NCBI RefSeq assembly: GCF_003254395.2
Contig: NC_037649.1
Location: 6,109,032 to 6,173,031 of the forward strand
DNA length: 64,000 nt
Source: Apis mellifera
Taxonomy: Eukaryota; Arthropoda; Insecta; Hymenoptera; Apidae
Reading direction: 5' to 3'
In this document: piece by piece, positions 1-12,100 of the stretch
Layout: every line of letters starts with the position of its first letter
How positions within the stretch are numbered: the first letter of the stretch is position 1
Notes under the pieces: model-generated
The model's database searches: none
The model's input: only the letters and a program-made list of their open reading frames with translations
What the model was told of the DNA's origin: nothing
Program-made: the position numbers and the translations under genes

Positions 1-1619
1 AAAAGAGAAAAAACATCAGATACTGTCTAAGATAAGAAGCTTCATAATTCTTCCATTCTAGAGAAATCTACGTCCCTCGATATTTTTAAAAATAAAGTAA
101 AGAAAGGATCGAGGAAAAGAGACCATCGTTCTTTTCTTCCTCGTGTTCTCGAAGTTTAACCGGAAACGATGTATTCGAACGTGAAATAATAATCGAATTG
201 AAAAATTGTAGCTGGGAAAACGTGACAACCGGGGATGGAAAATTTTTCGTTTATTTTCCAGCAGGTCGATACCTTGTTATCGGAAAGCACTAGTCATTCT
301 GATAAAACTGTATGGCGGATATCGAGATAAATTACGAAACAGAGCCTCCATTCCGACCTATATGATTTTCACAAGAATATATGGCGATAGTTTCCATTTT
401 TGTTACAACGAGAAAAGACACGACCCCCGTCGTAAAAATCATCGTATCGTGAACGAAAAAGCTTGCATCGTATCCGAAATTCATTCGTGCTCGCATCTTC
501 TATCCTCTTATAAGCGCAATCTTTCTTTATCCATCCTCCGTTAAAATCGAAGATCCCTTGTCAAAAATGTAATTACGCGGGTATCAGGTGTGTTCGTATA
601 CACGCGTTTCCTCTCACGTACATATTTTTCCTATATCTCGTGTCTCTCCGCTAATGCGCCCGTGCTCGACGTATGTACCGTGTGTGTCGGGATAGGAAAA
701 TGTATAAATCTAGTGATTTACAGCGAAGGGTTGTTGAAAAGACGCGGAAGAAAAACGCGCGTGCTCGGCGACGCGGGAAAGCCTTGGCGGAAAATTCACT
801 TTCATTTTTCTTCTTTTTTCGTATATTCTCGTATATTCGCTCCCTTTCTTTCTTTCTCTCTTTCTTCCCCTCTTGTATATCCCGTGAAATGTTAGACTCA
901 AACAACTAGACTAATGACCGAGCTTTGAAAATCTCGCGATATTTCTCTCCATCGTAAACTTACTTCTCTTTCTCTCTCTCTCTCTCTCTCTGCTTATATC
1001 TCGTTTTCTCCTCGAAACATTTTAAGTATATCTTATTCGGTTTAAAGGGATCCTTTTATTTCGAGAAACAAAATTGCGTACGCTTTTCTCACGAATTTAT
1101 AACTTGCTTCTCTTGCTTATCTTGTTGTTTAAAAAAAATAGGTGCAGCTCTCCCCGACGAAAGCGCGCAAGCAAATCGCACGCTTGCAAAATTTGGAGGA
1201 TTATCGATCGAACATATTTCTGCCAAGTTTGTTACAAAGGATAATCGATGTTACTACGGATTGGTGAAATTTAAAAAGGAATTGGAAAAACGAGAACAGA
1301 GTTAAGTCCGTGTAGCACGTTGGTTGGTGGATCCCGTGGTGGCAACGAGTGAGATTCCCCCGCAGACCGATAAAGTGCAGCTTTTTATTTTCCACTTTTT
1401 AGGACGAGCATTCAAAGTGGAAAAAGATTGTGTCGGACTAATCCGCGATTTCTGTATGGCGGTAAAAAAAAAAAAAGAGCAACAATGAAAATCCGTGGAA
1501 CTATGTGTGTTCGATGAGAGATTTGGCTGAGAAATCTCCACGTTGAATCGTGTTTTTTTTTTCCTTTTTTTTTTTTTTTGGGGGGGGGGGTAACACGCAT
1601 TGATTTTTATTTCTATGTT
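1..1619. other. No supported gene; low-complexity AT-rich DNA
   Basis: Only short open frames occur and none has coding character. The stretch holds pyrimidine-rich tracts (841-870), a TC dinucleotide run (971-991) and the T/G homopolymer junction (1551-1590). A weak acceptor-like site at 1141 precedes a 41-codon frame, discussed under the rejected items. Confidence 0.6.
971..991. repeat. TC dinucleotide microsatellite
   Basis: Ten TC units in a pyrimidine-rich neighbourhood. No gene context is known. Confidence 0.9.
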
Positions 1620-2186
1620 ACGCTGTTGCGTGTCATCGCGCGAGTGAAATTTTGCGATCAAGAGATTTGGAGTTTGGTCGAGATCGATTGATCCGATAAT
1701 TATTTGGAAATGGACCGTTGTTTCGCCGTGGAAAAGAAGGATGGAGAAGAGAAATTCGACGTTTTCGAGGAGAGGCGATCGTTCTTTCAATTTTTGTGAT
1801 CATCGGCTCAACGCATCGCTCGACCATGAATACTTGGAATTTGAAGAGGTGTCGTTTCTTTGTGATGAAGTGAACAACGTTCTCGAAAATGATCGTCGAT
1901 CGAGTTGCTTTGACAAGAATTCGTATATAAATATTTGTACAGAAATCGAATGAACAAACCGAGTGTTCGAAATATGCATCGTGAAAAAGAATTAAAATTC
2001 TCGATGGGATTCTTCCGTATCCGGATCTTTAATCGAAGAAGATTGTATTATATGGAAGATCGTCATGTTTGAAAGACATTATATTTACTCTTAACGAAAT
2101 CGAATTTAAACAAGATTCCAAAATTTTGGGAGAAAAAACATGGACAATAACCATGGAATTGGCGAAAAGAACACGAAGGGTGTGAG
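1620..2186 (+). other. Candidate untranslated leader exon with consensus donor
   Basis: The stretch ends at GTGTGAG|GTAAGT (GT at 2187), a textbook donor. A small frame beginning ATG 2140 (MDNNHGIGEKNTKGV) runs into the donor in phase 2. The first downstream coding exon (16808) needs phase 1, so this frame is not continuous with the main protein. If spliced directly it would run into a stop after about a dozen codons of that exon, so it would act as an upstream frame before Met 16846. The 5' boundary is a guess. It may be an unrelated or fortuitous donor. Confidence 0.22.
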
Positions 2187-5100
2187 GTAAGTCATAGAGG
2201 AAAGTTATTAAAATTATAAAGTTTTAGACACTAGTTTTGCAAATGAATTTTAAAACTCTCCAAAGAGGGAATAATTTCTCTTCCGGTGTACTATGACTAT
2301 AAAAGTTGCAATTACAAATTGAAATCCCCTTTTTTTAAATACATCGTTTCCATCTCCAGTAGAACGACAGCATCAACTATGATCGCATCAAACAACGTTA
2401 TTCGTCCAAAAATTTTTCTCTGTCCGTGAAGAGAACTGAAACGCGCGATAAATTATGAAGTTAGATAATTTTCTCGACAACAACGATAAAAAAAAGGGGG
2501 AGGGGGGAAGTTAGTTTGACTCGAGGCAAATTTTCTTTAGATAGAAAAAAAAAAAAAAAAAGAAAAGAGAAAAGAAAAAAAGAACGACGAACCGCCTTGA
2601 CCTCGTTCTACTTTTTTTTATAACACGTTGCACACGTTGCACAGCTTCTTTGCTAGACGTAGGCACCTCGGAAAGACGAATACACCCCCCTCCCCCTCCT
2701 CCCCACCTTCGTTTCTTCTTCGCTCGTTCTTTGCCAAAAGCCTTGTCGACCTCTCGAGGGCGACGACCCGGTTATCTATTAACCACCGGATTTATTCCCC
2801 TTTCCATGCTTTCGTTTTACTCCAGAATGCTAAATGGAAGATTGTAAAAAATTTTACTCTTCCGCGGTATGAATGAATACGAGCTCCTTGCTTCTCTTTC
2901 ATGTAAAAAGGTGCATTGCATTTCTACTTATGGATATTTCAAACTGGTAAATACGATAAAACGTCGTATTATTCGTATTAATCAGAAGAGGAGAATCCAT
3001 TTCGGATAGGCGGTCTTTGATACTCGATTAGAAAAATCCAAATTTATATATATATTTCGAATATGAAAATGTTATTACGTAAAGAAAGATTATGATATAG
3101 ATGAAGAAAGAAATACATTGTAAAAGAAAAAAAATAAATTAATACTTTTTGTTACAAAATGAAATAGAAATTCGTATTTGCATAATTCGGATGATCATTC
3201 TATTGTAAATGCATTTACAATGTACGATCTATAGTATATCAAAAATAACATTAATTACAACGAACAATTTTGGATAAAGCAGAGGAAGGGAAAAAGTAAT
3301 CCTCATATTTATCGTTTTTACCTTTTATAATCGTTTGTCATTCCGCTCTATTTGATCCGAAATGTCGGATTTGGAACAGCCTTATTGGGAGGAATTTATC
3401 GTGTCCTGTTTTTGTTACGGTTCTGCGTTTATTTTTCACAATATATATATCCTTTGCTAAGCTGTTGGGCAACGGTTTAATAAACTTAACGATCCTGCAC
3501 AATTGTAATTATAAGGACAATTTAATCGTCGATAAAACGTAAAGAAGAACAAAAGCATCGCGATAATTTTTGCTCAAAAGCTTTATTTCATCGCGTTTTA
3601 TTTCCTCAAATCGTTTGCGTTTGGTAAATTTTGCATTTTTTTTTTTTATTCTATTTTCCACGATCGAATTTGCACGAAGCATCGTTTTTATAACGTAAAG
3701 TTTTACAATAAACATTGCACAGCCAAAAAACAAATATTTATCACTGTAGCTTTATTCATTCTTCATTTGATGGGCCTGTTTCAGTCCTTGTACACCCACA
3801 TCCAATACTACGTAATTCATGTGGTTAAATCTGCAAATTAATTTAAGGAGAGAATTAAAGATAAATCGAAATCTGATTTTTAGATTTGTAAAATTCGAAT
3901 CCAAAATTTCGTGACAAAATTATTCAAATTCAAAATGTCTTTTCTTTTTCTTCTTGTTGATATCTGAAATTCTTTTAAACCGACTTAAATTCATACTCAG
4001 CTTATGGTATATCGTTTCAGGTATTTTGAAAAACGAATCTTTAAAAATATATAAATTATTTTAGTACAGTGGACATTAAATTTTTAATATTTCATTCAAT
4101 TCTATATGATACATGTTATGTGAGTTTCTATTACAAATGATCTGTAGATGGGAAAGCCATTTATACATAGCAATAAATTAGGTTTACTAATGTATCATGA
4201 TAATTAAGAGGAAATGTAGGGATACTATTAAATAACCTTTAACTGGTAGATTCGCACAATGATAGTTAGTATAATCATAATTGTATCTATACCTCGAACA
4301 TCTGATCCAAATAATCGAAGGATTATTCATATTTGTACATACGATTATAATACTAAGTAGTGTATGTTAATTAAAATTAATATTCAATGATGTTGAATTT
4401 TATGCAAATTCAAAGTTGGATCATTGAAAGTTAATGAAAGAAATCTGATTGATATATGAATGGTATTATCATTTTATTAATATTCATTTTGCTGAATTGC
4501 ATGTTCTATTTCGATGCATCATTAAATCTGTTTAACTTGTTCTCATTTTCGATTTTTTTTCTTTTTTTTTAGCATCAGTCTTATTATTTTGATTAAAATA
4601 AACGTTATATATAATTGAAGAAGTATCCTTTAAATTATAACAAGAAGAGATACGTTTAATTCCGTTTATTATTACTTGAAACGCAAATTTCATGTAATTT
4701 TCAGTATCTTGTTTCCCATGTAATAGTAATATTTTATATATTACATCGTGCAATTTCCATGTAATGATTATTTTCTCTGAATTAAATTTATAATTAATTA
4801 AACTTATAATAGTCTTTACATTGCGCGTGTTTTAAAATAAAAAGATTTTGAGATATTTATTACATCTGATCGAAAAATTAAATAACGTTCTACGAAAGAT
4901 ACTTCATAAAAGATTCATACATTAAAAATTTTACAAAAAAATTTATATCAGATGTCAAAAAATTATAAGAAAGAAAGATATCTTAGATACATTTGAGAGA
5001 GAAAGAGAAACAGATTAATCAGAAAACACATTAATGATAACGAATGCAACTATGTTAGCAGTAGATAATATTACAATTTCAACGCCATCTCGTTACATGC

Positions 5101-8100
5101 AGTACATATTACATTAAACAAGAGAAGCTTTTACCAGTCTAATCCAAAACCATCACCGAAGAGATTATCGTCAACTACCTGCATCGCCGCGTCTGCTCGT
5201 CATAATCGTTTATTCAGGCTGTAGCTTGAACTTTGGACAAATTTATGAAACAACCTCCGAAAGGAAAGTAGAAGTACGTTTTTTATTTAAAATTATCTGG
5301 TAAAACGCGTCTACGTACGCGCATATGCATATATATATATATATAATGCCGTATATACATATTTTAGAGAAATCCTATTTGTACTTCCTATCCGTAGTTT
5401 TAGTTAATTAGCTCTGAGTGCAATGACCAGACTAGTGTCAACCGGGAGCTGCAAGGGTATTTTTGCGCCGCCAATCAGGTTAATAATGTTTCCCTCTCGA
5501 CTATTGGCAAGAATCGTGTGTGCACAAACGTATCACATATGTGTACACACGTACACATGTACGGCCAATCTCATTAAAGGAGCCAATTGTTTCCAACTCA
5601 TATTCAAAGTTGCATTCGTAGAGGCATACCATAGCTTTCCGTTTTCCACGTCAATTCCTTCCCACTTGCCACGAAAATGAATGGGAGGACGTCAACGACG
5701 TTGGGAAAACAAAATTATCGTCGTTCGGACGATGGTTTCCACGGCCGAATAGAAAACCATGTTTTTAAACCCCTCTTTCAATTCCATGGGTTACCATCCC
5801 TCTCGTCCTCTTTGAAAAATTCTAAAGTCATCATTATTGTGGAGCGGGCTTTCACAATGCGCAGTTACAATGTCACGGGGAAGGAAATACTTCTTTTCTG
5901 TATGTGGATGTATTTCCTGTTTCGATGTAATTAAAAAAAAAAAAAGGAAAAAAGAATCAAAGAAGAGATTAATACGGTATCTTTAAATAGTGCATCAAAT
6001 TAATTATGCTTCTTTATTTTTCCACTTTTTTTCAGTGAGAAAATTGAGAAAATTCAAAATCAATTTTCTCCTTCAAAAGATTGCGCTTTTCAGAAGCGAA
6101 TATCTGAAATATTTTACCATTCAACTATCGTAAATTATCTCTTTTTCGATAGCGCTTTATTGAGATTTATTGAGGGTCAAAATGCATTTCATCAAAGGAA
6201 TGAAAATCGGCAATTTTGTGACGAAAATATCCATCGTTTATAATACCGCGATATTCCAATTGATTTTTCACCGTACTCTCTGATTATCTTCTCGATTCTT
6301 TTTTTAAACATATTAGAAGATTATCCTTTCGATTCAATAAATCAAATTCGATCAATGGATTTATAAATAACACACTTAACAGATAGGAATAAATCATCAA
6401 ATGTTGTGACAATTAATTTATATTACTCGAACATTTTATTCTAATTTTAAACGAGATCCTAATTCAATAATCGAGATACGAATTGTAAATCAAGATACGA
6501 ATAATTCTATGAATAATACTACTACGAATGTTAAACGTTAACAGTTTCGGTTACTATTCTATCATTATTCCCGTAAACGTTTGAATAGATGAATCCCACC
6601 TTTAACAAGTATTCCTTACAAGTCCAGACATAACCAATTTCAATTATACCGGGTAATCTTCATTGCCGCAACTCTCAGGTTACCGCGAACAGTGCAAACT
6701 TGCGAGACAAAGCTCGCATCATCATGGAATCGTCATACTTGCGACGCATGTTTCCGTATAGAATTATACGTGTATCGTAGAACCAGAATTGTGAAACTTC
6801 CCTTCCCTCTCAGCCTCGCTCGTTTAAAATGAATTGAATATATATTCCACGATCTTTCCTCGATTCCAGTTTTTCCTCTTCCCGAATGGAACAGTCTACG
6901 TGGAACTCGATGTTTGAAATCCATTTTAATATTAACGTTTCGTGTTGTTCCTTTTTTATTTTTTTTTTCTTTTGCACTCGTTGAAACGAACGTTCTTTCG
7001 AAACATTAAATCACATTCGCGTTTTCCTATAATTGCGTAAAATCTTGCACTCTTTGTGCTCGTAATGCATTTTAACAGACTACCGCCGTTTCTTCGCCGT
7101 CAATTTCGTAATTTCACATTTATTTCGCGCTCCCATTAAATCCTCCGACAGGTAACGAGGTCGTGCGGTGTGCTTATAATAAAAATTGCATTCGATACTT
7201 GAGCCCCGGGTTTCTCGAGTCTTACGATGTCGACGCGATGTCAATTTTCAACGAAAATTCTAACAAATCGTATAAAAATTATTGGAATTTTCATCAACTA
7301 CAGGTTTCTAAAATATCGAAAAATTTATTATTTCGTGGAATTACATTCCTAAACAGACGTATGTCATCTCTCAACGCGACGTCGAAAGTTTTCTAATATC
7401 GGAGTTGTATCACTTCTAACGTGACACGGGTACTATTATTTTCGCATAAGCGTGAAATAATGGCAGGTCATTCGCGAAACAACCAAAGGTTGACTTATTT
7501 ACCATATTTTGTCGAGGAAAGTTGAGATTAAAAAAAAAGGATCAATGTTTTATTATGCGTCCTTTTTTTTGCTTCAATTTACGCGTACACTTTACACTGT
7601 TGCGTACATATTAATGTTAATCTTTGAGTTTGCGAAGAACATATTACTGCTTCTGAGCTTTCCCATTTTGAACTTGTCACAAGGCTCGACGTTCATTTAA
7701 TTACACGCATGACATATTAAGGCTGAAACAATTTTCTCCTTCGATTACTTGTAATAATTTCGGTACTCGTTATCCTCTCTCGCCGGTTTTACTCTTTGTG
7801 CTGAGTATAATAGCGGTACTTAATAAACAATCATACACAGCGTGAGGCAAAGTTCGCTTTTAACTGAAAACTGGAATATTAAGAGGAATTTACGTATTAA
7901 TTCTCAAAAGGATTCGTGAGCGTGATTTCAAAGTTGGCTAAAGTTTTACCTTTATCTGATTATTTTTCATCAAAATTGATCATCGTCGCGACATATTCCA
8001 TTATAAATATTTCATAATATAATTAATCATACAAACAAATAACAAGCAAGTTGATATATTACCATAATACGTGTAACGATACATTGTTTTGTAATCACAT

Positions 8101-8654
8101 GTATCGTGATAATTATAATATAATAAAAAGAGGATGAGGTTTAGCAAAAATCTTTTTATGGAAATATCAAAGATTTTTAAAAAAGATCGATGACTGTTTG
8201 AAAAAGCCTTCGAAGAGGGAAGACGGAATAACAAGGAAGTTATATATAATTATGTTTTCGCGTTTAATTTCTTTTATAGAAACGTTAAACGAGCTGCCAA
8301 TTCCCACTTTAACGAAGCTGAAACTCGTGACAGGATCGCGAAGGGTCGTGGAGAAAAAAATGTACGACGCGACGAGGAAAATTGATTTACGATATCTCAA
8401 CAGTGGCGATGGGATCTTATATCGGATATTGCGCGACGCTATTTTCGCGGATAAAAAGCACTGTTGTTGGTCACGAACTGTAAAGAAAAACGCAAGAATC
8501 ATTAGATATCGATAATCCGTCCACTTGACGATTTAATTTTCCTCGATCAAAGCATTTTTGTTTACAAATTTCATACGCATCCCCTCTTCGTTTCGTTGAT
8601 TCGTAAATTTGATTATTTTTCAGGCAGATTCTTTTCTACTTTGTTTCCTATCCC

Positions 8655-9125
8655 GTATGAAATGCTACACTTCGTTTCGAAACTTTCGTTTCCATTTTCT
8701 TTTTAATCCAATATTATTCCGAGCATACAAATCGTTTCTCATTCAATCAAGAGTTTATGAATTTTCTACCTTTTCTTTATTTTCTGATAACAATTTTTCA
8801 TTTTCCATTTTATACTTCGTTCAGAACTTTCGATTCCTTTTTTTTTTTTTTTTTCTTTTAATTCGATATTACCTCAGGTATATACAAATCGTTCCTCGTT
8901 CGATCAAAATTTTATTTTTAAATTTTCCTCTCTTTTCTTCTCTTCGTTTTCTGATAAAATCTTTTTTAATCCGTATGAAATATTATACTATAATTCATTT
9001 AAAACATTTATTTCCATTCTCTTCTTTTCTTTCCCTCCGTCATTTTGTTATTATATTACTCGAAGTAAAATCGTTCTTTCATTCAGTCAATAATTTATAC
9101 AACCTTTCTCTTATTCTGTGTATAA
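8655..9125 (+). repeat. Diverged three-copy tandem repeat, about 145-175 bp unit, T-rich
   Basis: Three successive blocks start near 8665 (TACACTTCGTTTCGAAAC), 8811 (TATACTTCGTTCAGAAC) and 8984 (TATACTATAATTCATTT). Each continues with the same order of landmarks: a TTTCCATT or ATTCC word, a T-rich tract, a TATTA/ATTAC word, ACAAATCGTT or AAAATCGTT, TCATTCA or TCGTTCGA, and TCAA. Blocks 1 and 2 end in TTTTCTGATAA and block 3 in TTCTGTGTATAA. The units are well diverged. The 267-codon frame over this region follows from the repeat being pyrimidine-rich and stop-poor. Confidence 0.6.
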
Positions 9126-12100
9126 AATCTTTACAAATTACGCACCTTCTATTCCTTTCTCTTGTTTATTTCTTCTGGTTATCCTTTCGTCCGATCTTAA
9201 TTGTTTCTATTATTTTATTTTCAAGAATAATGATTCGGGTGCAAATATGGATGTATCCTGATAAGATTTTCCAAGTTAAAGCACCATCCGAGAAATGCAA
9301 TGGCAGGAATGCAACGAATTGTTCGACTGTAATAGAGATGCGCGAACAGCGAAAGTTTCTGAGCAAATTTAGTAGTATTTGGTCGGCGTGCATTCGGTCG
9401 ACGATATGGTAGTTCTCCTCCAGTTCTATCAACAATTCGATGATATTACAAAGTTTTGTTCTATCTCGTTTGAAGTCGTGTGGCAAGGGAGTTATTGCAA
9501 AATTTAAAAGCATCTTCTCCGCTTCGAAATACATATTGGCCGTGTTTGCGATTCAAGCGCAATAAGTCTTTCTCTTTTTTTTTTTTTTTTATGTATAATA
9601 CATCTATCATTTAACGAAACGTTCTCCGAAAGTATCTCTGATATACGAAACGAAAGATAAACGTTTGTATCTGCACGATATTTAAATTAGAACGGTAATA
9701 AATCGTCCCATATTGTATCGCACAGGTGCGATACGCGATAAAATTCCATAACATAAATTTATAATATTCGAAAATTGTTGAACGTATTAAAATATGTACG
9801 AAGGCAAGTTAATAATTATCTGCAACGTATTTATAAAATTTATTAACTGATAAATTGATTCGATCAAAAACGTTTTATTCAAAAGGTAATGTAATCATGT
9901 CGATAAACTAAATGTATTAAAAAGAGATTGTATTAAAAATACAATATTACAAATATTATATTAAATCATCGTCTATATAAGAAATATCGTCTTACATATT
10001 TAATTCAATCATATATATTGTACATATTTAAAATAAAATTATAAATAACCACCAATAACATATATTGAAAAATTAAATAAACGATACATATTACTACATT
10101 CTTCTTAAATCAAGTATTATCACTTATCGTTTTGCGAAATTTTTTTAAATAACAAACTAGCATTGAGGAAATTTTTAACTTTAGAAATTTAAAGAATCAT
10201 CTGAATCATAAGAAATATTATTTTTCTTCGTGAAATTGTTCCTTTAATATGACACTGCCTAAAGAATGACTAATTTACTCGATCTCTTAATGAAATAAAC
10301 GAAACTTTGGGGTGAAACTTCCCTCGTTGCATAACGTTTATCTAATAGAATAATTCCACGATAGTTATTAACTAGTTTGAAACAGGGGAAGCCGGTTAGT
10401 TACTACTACCCACCTCTTAACCGTACATCTTCTTATAAGATTGCGTAAGTTTCCTTTAAAGTCTCTAAAGGTTTGGGGGGAGGGTATCAGTTTCCCGCAG
10501 GTGTCGTCGAAGACACCAAGGGAACTAAATCGACGTGTACAAAGTTCACCGATAGATATCACCGATTGAAACAACTGCATGCATACGAGCCGTCCATTTC
10601 GAACCTGTCCATCTCTATTTCAGTTGAGTAGACAGTTGGTACTTGCTTGCAAATGGCTTTCGCATCGACCGATACGTCTGGATGCCGAGCACAATTCGCT
10701 GTTCTCGTCGGTCAAACCTATCTCTGGTGAAACGTGCTAATCCATACTTGACGAGTTATACCAACCTTTCTTAAATTATTATATTCCATCGGTTTTATAC
10801 GCGAATTTATCGTTCTTAAGCGATTTTAAAGGATGGATCTTTCTTTTGCGTGCAATTTTATACAAATTTTCAATAATGTAGTTATATAAGTAAAAGTGGA
10901 ATGTATCGATAAGGAAATAGAAAAAATAACTTGGTAAATGGATTAGGAAGGAATCAGAATTAAAGAAGAAAAGATTAAGTAAAGTAAAGTAAAAAGGTAA
11001 TGTTCAATCGATGTAAATTTAATGGATGATTGCATAAAATTACCTCGTTTAGTTGTCTATCTCGCTAAAATTTCATTTTCCACGATATTATGTAAATTAA
11101 AGAACTGAATTTGCATCGTTGAGATATAATTTATAATACAGTTCGCAAATAGGGATATTGTTAGTAGATTTTTCATTCATTGAATGACATAGATAAGAAG
11201 GGAAATTTTTTTTTTTTTTTTTTTCCTTTTAAAATCCTCGGTGATGCTTGTTCAAATATGTTGGCGGAATAAAAAGAAGGATAGAAACTAACGACGTTTC
11301 ACAGTCGGACGAAATGCAACTTCATTTCCCTTAACGAGGATACCTCGATCGATTCGTGAAGGATGGACGGTTTTAGGTTATCGCTATAGTCTTTTTTTTT
11401 CTTTTTTTCCCTTTTTTTTGCGATTTTTACAAGATACGGAAGGAGGATTCGCGAACGTTCTAAACTTGGTCTTGTAAGCGGAATTCTCGACTCGAATGCT
11501 TTCAAGTACCTTTTCCAGGATAATTGAAAATCTACTCCTGTGGTTTTTCTGTGGTCGAAGTGCTTTCGCTTCTTTCTCCTCCTCCTCTTTCCCTCTACCA
11601 CTCGAAAACGCGAATTATGCATGCACCCCATCCTCAACGGTGAGACTGAACGCAGGGTGGAAAGACCTGTGCCATCCCTATGTTTGATATAACATCACAT
11701 GGAATCCCGCGTCGAACATTCTGCCACGATATCTCTCAGGATTGAATAAAATATCTGATAATTATTTTCCCCTGTCAAATCAATTGCGCGTGATCTCGAA
11801 ATTTCAATTTCAAAATTTCTTAATTAATCACAAAGTATAATAATAAGTTTGATTAAATTCGGGGAAAAATAAATTGTTGAACTTATAATCTCCGAAGATG
11901 ATGTTACACACGCGCGTCACGTTTACGATATTTATCGATCCTGTCAACGATACAAAATTTCGAATATTCCCCTCTTGAGAATTTGGACAATATATACGGC
12001 CCTCGTGATAAGGGTGGCGGTCTACCAACCGCTTATGCACGCTAAATGTATAATTTCGCAGGCCAGACAGGTTATTGTAGGCGAAGACAACGGTCGAAAT

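Noticed and set aside
1142..1267. Acceptor-like TAG at 1141 followed by a 41-codon frame starting VQLSPTKARKQIARL, possibly the last exon of an upstream gene
   Set aside because: The acceptor lacks a good pyrimidine tract (A-run just before TAG), no polyadenylation signal was tied to it, and the frame is too short to separate from chance.
8609..9412. 267-codon plus-strand frame
   Set aside because: Phe/Leu/Ser-rich translation of a T-rich tandem repeat; no motif, no splice context.
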